Assembly (NCBI RefSeq): GCF_900497695.1
Contig: NZ_UIDD01000013.1
Location: 53,500-117,499 of the forward strand
Source: Pseudomonas wadenswilerensis
Lineage (GTDB): Bacteria > Pseudomonadota > Gammaproteobacteria > Pseudomonadales > Pseudomonadaceae
Length of the DNA stretch: 64,000 bases
Direction: 5' to 3'
Shown: piece by piece, positions 25,037 through 33,967 of the stretch
How positions within the stretch are numbered: position 1 is the first letter of the stretch
How the letters are laid out: every line of letters begins with the position of its first letter
Program-made: the position numbers and the translations under genes
Notes under the pieces: generated by a model
What the model saw: the letters and a program-made list of their open reading frames with translations, nothing else
Told to the model about the DNA's origin: nothing
Databases searched by the model: none

Positions 25037-26341
25037 TCACTGATTGAGACTCTCGGTACGGCTGACAGCTACCTGCCGCCCGCGCTCCAGGTCGACCCCG
25101 GCCAGTATCAGCAGGCCGACGACGAAATAGCTACCAGTAATCAGCATCGCCAGGCGGTGATCGCCTGCGGACAGCCAACTGGTCAGGCCGTAAGTCATGG
25201 GGCCGAGGATTGCCGACAGTTTGACCGCCAGCCCCCAGAGGCCGAAGAACTCCGCCAGCCGTGTCGGCGGCGCAAGCAAGCCAACTATCGCCCGTCCGGC
25301 CGATTGGCTGGCGCCCATGCACAGACCGGCAAGGTTGGCGGCCAGCCAGAACAGCCCGGGGCCGCGCGCGACCCAGACCAGAGCGACCATGCCGAGCCAG
25401 CCCAGCAGGGTCAGCGCCAGGGTGGCGCGATGGCCGAGGCGGTCCTGCAGCCAACCGAACAGCACTGCACCGATGGAGGCCGTGATATTCACCACTAGAA
25501 TCAGCAGCAGCGTGTCTTGGGTACTGAAGCCCATGACCTGATTGGCATAGATGGCAGCCAGGGTGATCACGGCGGAGATACCGGCCTGGTAGCAGACCGT
25601 GCAGGCAAGAAAGCCCAGCAGGTCGCGATAGCGCCCGGCTTCGCGTAGCGTCTGCGCGAAGCGCGCCAGCACCGCTTGCGCGATAGGCATGTCGCCGCAC
25701 ACGGGCTGCGGCTGGCTGCGCTCGCGCAGGAACAGGAAGGTCGGCAGGCTGGCGACGGCGAACAAGGACGCGGTGATCAGCATGCACACCGGCACGAACT
25801 GCGCCGCAGTCTGGCCCTGCGCCTGGGCCCAGCTGACGAAGGCCAGGCAGGCGCCCAGGCTGAACAGGCCACCGATATAGCCGAATCCCCAGCCCCAGCC
25901 GGACACCTTGCCCAAGGCCTCCACACGGGCGAGTTCGGGCAGGAAGGCGGCGATCAGGTTTTCGCCGCTGCCGAAACAGAAGTTGGATAGCACGATGAAA
26001 AGAATCGCGACACCGAGTTCCCCGGGTCCTGCCAGCGCGAGTCCAGCGGTAAATACGACACAACCGACCGTACTGAACAGCAGCAGGCGTTTCTTGCAGG
26101 CGAAGGCGTCGGCATAGGCGCCAACCAGCGGCGCGCTCAGGATGATCAGGGCGTAAGAGAGGGCTATGGCGCTGGTCCAGGCCAGCGTACCCCAGGCTTC
26201 GCCTTTGGCGACCACGGCGACGAAGTAGGCGTTGAACACGGCGGTGATCACCACCGTCGTGTAACCGGAGTTGGCGAAATCAAACATCGCCCAGGCCCAG
26301 ATTTCTCGGCGTGTCACTCCGGGGGCAAGGCTGGTTGGCAT
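25037..26341 (-). CDS. MFS transporter, UMF1/Atg22-like
   Basis: This 434-aa polytopic membrane protein has about 12 helices. The N-terminal WAWAMFDFANSGYTTVVITAVFNAYFV is characteristic of the UMF1 (Atg22-like) branch of MFS. GAYADAFACKKR gives the loop 2-3 motif and FLREREQ-like charged turns lie mid-protein. Members of this branch export amino acids or are uncharacterised. The ATG at 26341 has GAGGG upstream; the 15-residue extension to 26386 lacks a ribosome site. It converges with the GNAT-C39 gene and is divergent from the 26518 acyl-ligase fusion. Confidence 0.85.
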   Translation of the reverse strand: MPTSLAPGVTRREIWAWAMFDFANSGYTTVVITAVFNAYFVAVVAKGEAWGTLAWTSAIALSYALIILSAPLVGAYADAFACKKRLLLFSTVGCVVFTAGLALAGPGELGVAILFIVLSNFCFGSGENLIAAFLPELARVEALGKVSGWGWGFGYIGGLFSLGACLAFVSWAQAQGQTAAQFVPVCMLITASLFAVASLPTFLFLRERSQPQPVCGDMPIAQAVLARFAQTLREAGRYRDLLGFLACTVCYQAGISAVITLAAIYANQVMGFSTQDTLLLILVVNITASIGAVLFGWLQDRLGHRATLALTLLGWLGMVALVWVARGPGLFWLAANLAGLCMGASQSAGRAIVGLLAPPTRLAEFFGLWGLAVKLSAILGPMTYGLTSWLSAGDHRLAMLITGSYFVVGLLILAGVDLERGRQVAVSRTESLNQ

Positions 26342-26460
26342 GGCGATCCCTCTACAGGGCTGTGGCGAGGATAAAGCCCTCGCCACAGGTGCAATGTTCG
26401 TCTCAACGTCCTTAACCGACTGGTATTGAGCCTAGCCCTGGCCCACCCTTCCTGCGAGCG

Positions 26461-26466
26461 TATAAT
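26461..26466 (+). promoter_or_regulatory. TATAAT -10-like element before the acyl-ligase fusion gene
   Basis: A perfect TATAAT lies 52 bp upstream of the ATG at 26518 in an otherwise GC-rich spacer. No good -35 is found at the proper distance, so the promoter may need an activator. Confidence 0.35.
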
Positions 26467-26517
26467 GGCAATTGGCAAGGATTTATACGCAAAGTTTCCT
26501 GTCATGAGGGGCCGCCG

Positions 26518-29355
26518 ATGTCTCGTCCGCCTCCAGACCCCCGCGCCGTTCCCCATTACGATGGGGGCGCGGAAAAATTGCTCGAAATTGTCCAGCGCAC
26601 CGTGGTCGAGCTGCACCCGCAAGCGGCAGAAGGGTTGCACGTTACCTTGCACAGCGTGCTGGACCGGGACCTGGGCGTAGACAGCCTGGCTCGAGTCGAA
26701 CTGTGGTCACGTATCGAGCACGAATTCGGTGTGCGCTTACCAGAACACCTGTTCGCCTCGGCGGACACCCCCGCCGATGTACTGCGCGTGCTGCACAGCC
26801 GTCATGGCGCCGAGGCCGTCCGTCCGTTGCCCGCCAGCGACGCTGGCGAAGCCCTGACAGCAGCAGGGCAGACGCCGGACGCCGCGCGGACCTTGATCGA
26901 GGTACTGGACTGGCATGTGCGTCATCAGCCGCAGCATCTCCACGTGCGCCTGCTAGGTGAACGTGACCAGCAGGAAGCGATCAGCTATGGCGCCTTGCAC
27001 CAGGGCGCCCTGGCCGTTGCCGCAGGGCTGCAACGCAGTGGCTTGCGGGCCGGTCAGACCGTGGCCCTGATGCTGCCCACAGGCCGCGACTTTCTCCAGG
27101 GTTTTCTCGGCATCCTGTTGGCCGGTGGGGTGCCGGTGCCCATCTACCCACCGCTGCGCCTGTCGCAGATCGAGGATCATCTGCGCCGCCAGGCCGGCAT
27201 CCTGCACAACGCCGAGGCCAAAGTGCTGATTACCGTGACGCAAGCGAAGCTGCTCGCCCGCCTGCTCCGGCCGCAGGTCCCGAGCCTGGCCCGTATCGCC
27301 AGCGTGGCCGAGTTGATGGGCGAGGGGGGCGAGTGCGTCACACCGTTGCGGCAACCGGGTGACATCGCCTTCCTGCAGTACACCTCGGGTAGCACTGGCC
27401 AGCCCAAGGGCGTGATGGTCAGCCATGCCAATCTGCTGGCCAATCTGCGCGCCATGGGCAGGGCGCTGAAGGTGGGCCCGCAGGACGTGTTCGTCAGCTG
27501 GCTTCCCATGTACCACGACATGGGCTTGATCGGTGCCTGGCTGGGCAGCCTGTATTACGGCTACAACCTGGTGCTGATGTCACCGCTGGCTTTCCTGGCA
27601 CGGCCGGAGCGTTGGCTATGGGCCATCGATAGCATGCGCGGCACCTTGTCGGCGGCGCCCAATTTCGCCTACGAACTGTGTCTGAACAAACTCGCTGACA
27701 GTGACCTCGAGGGCCTGAACCTGAGCAGCTGGCGCCTGGCCTTCAACGGTGCCGAACCGGTCAGCCCGGATACCTTGCAGCGCTTTACCGAGCACTTCGT
27801 ACGCTACGGCCTGGCGCCCACGGCGTTGACGCCTGTCTATGGGTTGGCCGAGGCCACGTTGGGCGTGGCCTTTCCTCCCTTGGACCGAGGGCCGCTGATC
27901 GACCGGGTGCAGCGAGAGGCGTTCCAGACCCGTGGCACTGCACTGCCCGCCGAAGCGGACGCCAGCGCAACGCTGCGCTTTGTCTCCAGCGGCCGGCCGT
28001 TACCGGGGCATCAGATTCGCATCGTCGATGGTCGCGGGGTCGAACTCCCCGAGCGCAGCGAAGGTCACCTGCAGTTCAGTGGGCCATCTACCACCGGAGG
28101 CTATTACCGTAACCCCGAAGAGACCCGCCGGGTGTTGCGCGATGGCTGGATCGACTCGCTCGACTTCGCCTACATGGCCGCTGGTGAGGTCTACCTGACC
28201 GGCCGCGCCAAGGATCTGATCATCCGGGCCGGGCGCAACATCTACCCCTACGATGTCGAAGCGGCGGTCGGCAACTTGCCCGGTCTGCGCAAAGGCTGCA
28301 TTGCGGTGTTCGGCAGTCCTGACCCGGCCACCGGCACCGAGCGCCTGGTGGTGCTGGCCGAAAGCTACGAGAAGGAAGCTGCCGCGCGGCAACGCCTGCA
28401 GCAGGAGGTCAACCGCATCGTGGTCGACCTCACCGGAGTGTCGCCCGACGATATCGTGCTGGCACCGCCGCATAGCGTACTGAAAACCTCCAGCGGCAAA
28501 ATTCGCCGTGCTGCCAGTCGTGAACTGTATGAGCGCGGTGAAGTAGGCCGGCCACACCTCGCTGTGTGGCGCCAGTTGCTGCGCCTGGTGCTGCAGGCCG
28601 TACGCGGGCATTTCAGTCGCAGTTGGCGGAGAGGCCGCACGGCGCTATATGCCGCTTACATCTGGCTGCTGTTCTGGCTGGTCACCCCACTGACCTGGCT
28701 GGGCGTCGCGCTCCTGCCGCGCCAGCGTTGGTGCCGCAGCTTTACCCGCGCGGCCGCACGGCTGTTCGTGTGGTTGACGGGTGTGCCGTTCAGCGTCACG
28801 GGGCTGGAGCACCTGCCTGAGTCTGGGGCGAGCGTACTGGCCGTAAACCATGCCAGCTACCTCGACGGTGTCATTCTCTGCGCGGTCCTGCCGCCGCGAT
28901 TCAGCTTCGTTGCCAAGCGCGAACTGGCTGGACAGTGGGTCGCCGGCCGGTTCCTGCGCAAGCTCGGTGCCCGCTTCGTCGAACGCTTCGACCTGCAGCG
29001 CAGCGCTGCGGACACCGGGCCCCTGGCCGAGGCGCTAGAGGCTGGCCAGCCGCTGGTGTTCTTTCCCGAGGGAACCTTCACCCGCGAGCCGGGCTTGCGA
29101 ACGTTCCACATGGGCGCCTTCGTGCTCGCCGCGCGTACCGGCGTGCCGCTGCTGCCGGTCGCAATCCGCGGCACGCGCAGAGTGCTGCGCGACGGTCAGT
29201 GGTTCCCGCGTTACGGTGCAATCCACGTCAACGTCTGCTCGCCGCTGTTGGCGCAAGGGCCGGACTGGACGGCGGCAATCAAGCTGCGGGATACGACGAT
29301 AGCGATGCTGCTAGAGCATCTGGATGAATCGGAACGCGCCCAGCGCGCTGGATAG
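26518..29355 (+). CDS. acyl-carrier/AMP-dependent acyl ligase/acyltransferase fusion protein
   Basis: A 945-aa three-domain lipid enzyme. Residues ~15-100 form an acyl-carrier-protein domain with the phosphopantetheine serine in LGVDSLARVEL. Residues ~125-690 form an AMP-forming acyl ligase of FAAL/acyl-ACP synthetase type: YTSGSTGQPKGVMVSH P-loop, SWLPMYHDMGLIG, TPVYGLAEATLGV, and GRAKDLIIRAGRNIYP. Two hydrophobic segments around 715-745 anchor the last domain, a PlsC-like acyltransferase. It has motif I NHASYLD and motif III FPEGTFTREPG. The protein could activate a fatty acid, load it on its own carrier and transfer it to a lysophospholipid or glycerophosphate. It stands alone with an independent promoter. 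Confidence 0.9.
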   Translation: MSRPPPDPRAVPHYDGGAEKLLEIVQRTVVELHPQAAEGLHVTLHSVLDRDLGVDSLARVELWSRIEHEFGVRLPEHLFASADTPADVLRVLHSRHGAEAVRPLPASDAGEALTAAGQTPDAARTLIEVLDWHVRHQPQHLHVRLLGERDQQEAISYGALHQGALAVAAGLQRSGLRAGQTVALMLPTGRDFLQGFLGILLAGGVPVPIYPPLRLSQIEDHLRRQAGILHNAEAKVLITVTQAKLLARLLRPQVPSLARIASVAELMGEGGECVTPLRQPGDIAFLQYTSGSTGQPKGVMVSHANLLANLRAMGRALKVGPQDVFVSWLPMYHDMGLIGAWLGSLYYGYNLVLMSPLAFLARPERWLWAIDSMRGTLSAAPNFAYELCLNKLADSDLEGLNLSSWRLAFNGAEPVSPDTLQRFTEHFVRYGLAPTALTPVYGLAEATLGVAFPPLDRGPLIDRVQREAFQTRGTALPAEADASATLRFVSSGRPLPGHQIRIVDGRGVELPERSEGHLQFSGPSTTGGYYRNPEETRRVLRDGWIDSLDFAYMAAGEVYLTGRAKDLIIRAGRNIYPYDVEAAVGNLPGLRKGCIAVFGSPDPATGTERLVVLAESYEKEAAARQRLQQEVNRIVVDLTGVSPDDIVLAPPHSVLKTSSGKIRRAASRELYERGEVGRPHLAVWRQLLRLVLQAVRGHFSRSWRRGRTALYAAYIWLLFWLVTPLTWLGVALLPRQRWCRSFTRAAARLFVWLTGVPFSVTGLEHLPESGASVLAVNHASYLDGVILCAVLPPRFSFVAKRELAGQWVAGRFLRKLGARFVERFDLQRSAADTGPLAEALEAGQPLVFFPEGTFTREPGLRTFHMGAFVLAARTGVPLLPVAIRGTRRVLRDGQWFPRYGAIHVNVCSPLLAQGPDWTAAIKLRDTTIAMLLEHLDESERAQRAG

Positions 29356-29576
29356 GCGACTACTTTGCTGTCGTCGTCTGTCCAGGGCCGGTGATAGCGT
29401 GGCACACGTCAACAGCGAAACTGGATTGGATCAATCATCACCGACACAAGCTGACCAGGGCGGCTGCAGGTGCCGAGCAATAGCACACTCCACCACCCTG
29501 GCCACCACCTGAGCAGGTCCGATGACCCTGCGGACAGCCAACACCGTGACGGTTGCAAGCCCCGGCATTGGCGGCT

Positions 29577-31118
29577 TCAGTTTTGCGCGGTCTTTTCACC
29601 TGCTTGCAGTTTCACCGTCTCTTCCAGGGTGAAGCGCCCCAGCGGGTTTTGCAGGAAGTTCTGGATATTGCTGCGCGAAATATTGATGTAGGGGCTGTAG
29701 TACAGATCGATCCAATGGACATCCTGTTTGGCCTGTTTCTGTAGTGCCTGGTAAATCTGCTTGCGTTTGCTCGGGTCGATCTCCACCCGGGCCGCGGCCA
29801 CCAGGTCCTTGACCTTGTCGTTGTGGTAGCGGGTCATGTAGTTCATGTTGGTGTCGTGACCGAGCACGAAGGTGGTCTTCTGGTCCGGGTCCAGCACGTC
29901 GTTGGTCCAGTACATCACCGACAGGTCGTAATCGCCATCGACCAGCATCTGCCAGCTCTGGGTCGGGTCGACCTTCTGCAGGTTGGCGGTGATGCCGACA
30001 TCGGCCAACTGCTTCTGCACCAGCACGGCGATCTGCTCGTCGGCCTCGTTGCCGGCGTTGACCACATAGTTGACCTTGAGCCCCTCGGCGCCAGCCTTCT
30101 TCAGCAGCTCGCGGGCCTTGGCCGGGTCGAAGGGGCGTTGTAGGTTGTTGGCGTTGTGATAGAGCGCGCCCTTGGGAATGTACGAATAGGCCACGTCGCC
30201 GTGGCCGAAGGTCACGGTGTCCACCAGGGCCTTCTTGTCGATCGCCAGGTCGATAGCCTCGCGCACCTCGACCTGGCCCAGCAACCCCTTCTCGTGGTTG
30301 ATCAGCAGGTGGTCCTCACGGGTCGACGGGTCGATGTGAATGGTCAGGCTCGGGTCCTTGCGCAGGGTATCGACACGGGAGAAGGGCACGAAGATCGCCG
30401 AGTCCAGTTCGCCGGCCTGGACCTTGAGCATGCGGGTGTTGTCGTCGGGGATGGAGATCCACTCGACGCCATCCAGGCTGACCTTGTCGGCCTCCCAGAA
30501 GTGCGGGTTCTTTTCCAGGATCACCCGGTCACCGCGCAGCCACTCCTTGACCTTGAAGGCACCGGAGGTCACCGGCTCCTGGGCGTAGGCGTCTTCGCCG
30601 ATCGCATCCATGGCCTTTTTCGACAGGATCGAGACGTTGGCGGTGGCCAGTTGCGAGAGGAACGGCACCGACTTGCTCTTCAGGGTCACCACCAGGGTGC
30701 GCTCGTCCGGGGCGTCGGCCTTGTCGATGATCTTGTAGGAGTCGGCCCACAGCGAGCCGGGGTTGTCGCGGATGCGCAGCAGGGAGAACGCCGCATCGCC
30801 GGCGCTCAGTGGCGAGCCATCGGAGAACTTGGCTTCGCGGATCTTGAAGGTGTAGGTCAGGCCGTCGTCGGAGACCTTCCAGCTTTCGGCCAGGCCCGGG
30901 ACCAGCCGGGTGCCACTGTTGTCGACCCGGATCAGCACGTCGTAGACGTTGGCGAAGACCCAGCTGTCGCGGTTCTGTGCGCTCTTGATCGGGTCGAAGG
31001 TGGTGCTCTCCTCACGACAGCCGATGGTCAGCACGCCGGCTGCCAGGGTTGTGCCGGTGGCCAGGGTGCTGGCGGCCAGGACGGCGGCGGTGAGTAGCTT
31101 CAATGCTGTGGGTTTCAT
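29577..31118 (-). CDS. peptide/opine ABC transporter substrate-binding protein
   Basis: This 513-aa family 5 solute-binding protein has a signal peptide (MKPTALKLLTAAVLAASTLATGTTLAA) that exports it to the periplasm. The family markers are FDPIKSAQNRDSWVFANVYDVLIRVD, LAESWKVSDDGLTYTFKIR near residue 100 and VREAIDLAIDKKALV mid-protein. It captures peptides or similar amides for the cognate permease. The ATG at 31118 has CGGAG upstream and gives a clean signal peptide. It is the last gene of the minus operon that begins with the iminopeptidase at 35805. In PipR-type systems this transporter class is reported to import the plant-derived inducer. Confidence 0.92.
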   Translation of the reverse strand: MKPTALKLLTAAVLAASTLATGTTLAAGVLTIGCREESTTFDPIKSAQNRDSWVFANVYDVLIRVDNSGTRLVPGLAESWKVSDDGLTYTFKIREAKFSDGSPLSAGDAAFSLLRIRDNPGSLWADSYKIIDKADAPDERTLVVTLKSKSVPFLSQLATANVSILSKKAMDAIGEDAYAQEPVTSGAFKVKEWLRGDRVILEKNPHFWEADKVSLDGVEWISIPDDNTRMLKVQAGELDSAIFVPFSRVDTLRKDPSLTIHIDPSTREDHLLINHEKGLLGQVEVREAIDLAIDKKALVDTVTFGHGDVAYSYIPKGALYHNANNLQRPFDPAKARELLKKAGAEGLKVNYVVNAGNEADEQIAVLVQKQLADVGITANLQKVDPTQSWQMLVDGDYDLSVMYWTNDVLDPDQKTTFVLGHDTNMNYMTRYHNDKVKDLVAAARVEIDPSKRKQIYQALQKQAKQDVHWIDLYYSPYINISRSNIQNFLQNPLGRFTLEETVKLQAGEKTAQN

Positions 31119-31152
31119 GCTCAAGCTCCGTTTGATGGTCATGGTTGTTGTG

Positions 31153-32127
31153 TCAGTACGGCGGTCGCGGATGGATGCAGGCATGGCGCCGGGCACCCTG
31201 TGAGTGGCTGGGCGGCGCGGTTTCGCTGCAGGTGGGCCGCGCCTGCGGGCAGCGTGGGTGGAAGGCGCAACCCGACGGCAGGTGCAGCGGGCTCGGTGGC
31301 TCGCCGGCCAGGGGGCGTTCTGGCAGGCGGCGGGCCGGGTCGATGTCGGCGATCGACTGGATCAGCGCGGCGGTGTAGGGGTGATGGGGCGCGTCGAACA
31401 CCTCGTCCACCGGGCCTTCCTCGACGATCTGCCCCAGGTACATCACCGCCACCCGGTCGCACAGCCGGCGCACCACGCCCAGGTCGTGGGTGATGAACAG
31501 CAACGCCAGGCCCATGCGTTCGCGCAGCGTCAGCAGCAGGTTGATGATCTGCCCCTGGATCGACACGTCCAGGGCGGCGACGCATTCGTCGGCGACGATC
31601 AGCCGCGGCTCGATGGCCAGGGCTCGGGCGATGCCCACCCGTTGGCACTGGCCGCCGCTGAGCGAGCCGGGCTTGCGTGCGGCCAGCCCGGGGTGCAGGC
31701 CGACCAGCTCGAGCAGTTCGTCGACCCGCGCCGGGATCCGCTCGGCGGGCACCTTGCGCTGCACCTGCAGGACTTCGGCGAGGATCTGGCCGATGCGCTG
31801 GCCTGGATTGAGCGCGCTGTACGGGTCCTGGAAGATCATCGCAGTCTCGCGGCGCAGGCGGGCGATATCGACCTTGCGGCCCTGGGTCATGTCGATGCCG
31901 TCGAACAGCACCTGCCCGGCGGTGACCGGGTTCAATTGCAGGATGGCCCGGGCCAGGGTGCTCTTGCCGCAGCCCGATTCGCCCACCAGGCCGAGGGTCT
32001 GGCCGGCGGCGAGGGTCAGCGAGGCGCCGTTGACCGCGTTGACTTTGCGCGGGCGCAGGCCGAACAGGCCGCCGCCGCCGGCGGAAAACTGTACATGCAG
32101 GTCCTTGACCTGCAACAGCGTGGTCAT
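31153..32127 (-). CDS. oligopeptide/dipeptide ABC transporter ATP-binding protein (DppF-like)
   Basis: This 324-aa ATPase has Walker A GESGCGKSTLAR, signature LSGGQCQRVGIARAL, Walker B LIVADECVAALDVS and switch HDLGVV. The oligopeptide-transporter C-terminal extension ends PSGCAFHPRCPQA...C, with the four-cysteine cluster characteristic of Opp/Dpp. The Walker B glutamate is followed by CVAALD instead of the common PVSALD. It overlaps the next gene upstream by four bases (ATGA) and is directly followed by the substrate-binding gene. Confidence 0.93.
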   Translation of the reverse strand: MTTLLQVKDLHVQFSAGGGGLFGLRPRKVNAVNGASLTLAAGQTLGLVGESGCGKSTLARAILQLNPVTAGQVLFDGIDMTQGRKVDIARLRRETAMIFQDPYSALNPGQRIGQILAEVLQVQRKVPAERIPARVDELLELVGLHPGLAARKPGSLSGGQCQRVGIARALAIEPRLIVADECVAALDVSIQGQIINLLLTLRERMGLALLFITHDLGVVRRLCDRVAVMYLGQIVEEGPVDEVFDAPHHPYTAALIQSIADIDPARRLPERPLAGEPPSPLHLPSGCAFHPRCPQARPTCSETAPPSHSQGARRHACIHPRPPY

Positions 32128-33110
32128 GACAGGCCTGCGGCCAGCAGCGGGGTGTGGCAGGCCAGGCGGTGGCCGGGGCCGCTCTCACGCAGCTCCGGCA
32201 ACTGCTCCCGGCATAGCGGCAGGGCCTGGGCGCAGCGCGGCTCGAAGCGACAGCCCGGGGGCAGGGCATCGAGCAGGGGCGGTTGCCCGGCAATGGTAGT
32301 CATCAGCCGCACCTGGCGTTGCGCCGCGGGGTGGCAGGCCAGCAGCCCGGCACTGTACGGATGGCGTGGATGGGCCAGCAACTGGTGCTTGGCGCCGTGC
32401 TCGCAGAGACGTCCGGCGTACATCACGGCGATGCTGTCGCAGGTCTGCGCCACCACCCCCAGGTCGTGGCTGATCAGGATCATCGACAAGCCGCGACGGT
32501 CACGCAGCTCCAGCAGCAGGCGCAGGATCTGCGCCTGCACGGTGACATCCAGGGCCGTGGTCGGCTCGTCGGCGATCAGCACTTTCGGGTTGCAGCCCAG
32601 GGCCACGGCGATCATCGCCCGCTGGCGCATGCCGCCGGAAAACTCGTGAGGGTAGTTGTCCACCCGGGCTTTCGGATCGGGAATGCCGACCTGGCGCAGC
32701 ACTTCGATGGCCTCGGCCCGAGCCTCGCGGCGCGAGGCGCCCTGGTGCAGGCGGATGCCCTCGGCGATCTGCTCGCCGATACGCATCAACGGGTCCAGGT
32801 GGCTGCTGGGGTTCTGGAAGATCATGCCCAGCTCGCGTCCGCGTAGGCGGCGCATGCCGGCCTCGTCCAGTTGCAGCAGGTCGTGGCCCGCCAGGTGCAC
32901 GGACTTGCCCTCGATCCGCAGGTTCGGCGAGGGCAGCAGGCGCATGAGGGCACGGCAGGCCAGGGTCTTGCCCGAGCCGCTTTCGCCCACCAGACCGAGG
33001 ATCTCGCCCTGGCCAAGGTCGAAAGACAGGCGCTCGACCAGGGTGATCTCGCGCGGGCCGTTGCGGGCGATCACGCTCAGCTCCCGGACCTGCAGCAGCG
33101 GTGTGCTCAT
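32124..33110 (-). CDS. oligopeptide/dipeptide ABC transporter ATP-binding protein (DppD-like)
   Basis: This 328-aa ATPase has Walker A GESGSGKTLACRAL, signature FSGGMRQRAMIAVAL, Walker B VLIADEPTTALDV and HDLGVV. The C-terminal Opp/Dpp cysteine cluster (GCRFEPRCAQALPLC) is present. The ATG at 33110 overlaps the permease stop. The open frame runs on to 33860, but that part is the antisense-like alternative frame of the permease and was excluded. It pairs with the DppF-like subunit as the heterodimeric motor. Confidence 0.93.
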   Translation of the reverse strand: MSTPLLQVRELSVIARNGPREITLVERLSFDLGQGEILGLVGESGSGKTLACRALMRLLPSPNLRIEGKSVHLAGHDLLQLDEAGMRRLRGRELGMIFQNPSSHLDPLMRIGEQIAEGIRLHQGASRREARAEAIEVLRQVGIPDPKARVDNYPHEFSGGMRQRAMIAVALGCNPKVLIADEPTTALDVTVQAQILRLLLELRDRRGLSMILISHDLGVVAQTCDSIAVMYAGRLCEHGAKHQLLAHPRHPYSAGLLACHPAAQRQVRLMTTIAGQPPLLDALPPGCRFEPRCAQALPLCREQLPELRESGPGHRLACHTPLLAAGLS

Positions 33111-33967
33111 GAGCGGTCTCCAAGGCGTTCGGCGACGCCATCGGCCAGCAGGCTGAAGCCCATGGCCAGGGTCACCACGGCCAGGCCGGGGAAGGTGCAG
33201 ATCCACCAGGCGCTGGTGATGAAGCTCTGGCCCTCGGCCACCATCGAGCCCCACTCCGGGGTCGGTGGCTGCACGCCAAGGCCCAGGTAGCTGACGGCGG
33301 CGCCGTTGAGCAGCACCAGCACCGCGTCCGACATGCAGAACACAACCGAGCCGAACAGGGCATTGGGCAGCAGGTGGCCGAACAGCGTGCGCCGGTGGCT
33401 GAAGCCCAGGCTCCTGGCGGCCAGGGCGAAGTCGCTTTCCTTGAGCACGAGGATCTGTGAGCGGATCAGCCGTGCATAGGACACCCAGCCGACCAGGGCC
33501 ATGGCGATATAGAAGCTGCCAAGGCCCGGGCCGAGAATGGCCATGATCGCCAGCATCAGCACCAGGAAGGGGAAGGCCAGGACGATGTCGATCAGGCGCA
33601 TGCAGGCGTTGTCCAGCAAGCCGCCGATGTAGCCGGAAATGGCGCCGATGCAGGTGCCCAGCAGGAACGGGAAGATCACCCCGATCAGGGCCATCTGCAA
33701 GTCGGTGCGCGCGCCCCAGATCACCCGCGACAGCACGTCGCGGCCGAAATTGTCGGTGCCGAAGGGGTGCGCCAGGCTGGGGGCGGCCAGGCGCAGCTCG
33801 CCGTTCTGCATCAGCGGGTCGAACGGGGCGATCCATGGTGCGCACAGCGCCAGCAGGCACCAGCCGAGGACGATGGCGAGGCCGCAGTACAGGGTCAGGC
33901 GACCGTTGCGCAGGTTCCAGCCCAGGCGCCAGCGGAGGGAAAGCGTGGGGCTGGGACTGTGGCTCAT
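33107..33967 (-). CDS. peptide ABC transporter permease (DppC-like)
   Basis: This 286-aa inner-membrane permease has a first helix at LTLYCGLAIVLGWCLLALC and the DppC/OppC-type periplasmic loop ending GTDNFGRDVLSRVIWG. Four further helices follow with the EAA-type coupling loop ARSLGFSHRRTLFGHLLPNAL. It forms the transmembrane channel with the DppB-like subunit. ATGA overlaps on both sides show tight translational coupling within the iminopeptidase-transporter operon. Confidence 0.93.
   Translation of the reverse strand: MSHSPSPTLSLRWRLGWNLRNGRLTLYCGLAIVLGWCLLALCAPWIAPFDPLMQNGELRLAAPSLAHPFGTDNFGRDVLSRVIWGARTDLQMALIGVIFPFLLGTCIGAISGYIGGLLDNACMRLIDIVLAFPFLVLMLAIMAILGPGLGSFYIAMALVGWVSYARLIRSQILVLKESDFALAARSLGFSHRRTLFGHLLPNALFGSVVFCMSDAVLVLLNGAAVSYLGLGVQPPTPEWGSMVAEGQSFITSAWWICTFPGLAVVTLAMGFSLLADGVAERLGDRS

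Noticed and set aside
30156..31097. Plus-strand frame of 313 codons antisense to the substrate-binding protein
   Set aside because: Shadow frame; the minus strand has a signal peptide and family 5 motifs.
31139..32293. 384-codon minus frame overlapping both ABC ATPase genes
   Set aside because: Out of frame with Walker and signature motifs; the proper frames are the coding ones.
33111..33860. N-terminal extension of the DppD-like ATPase frame
   Set aside because: It is the alternative frame of the permease gene; the ATG at 33110 overlaps the permease stop as expected.
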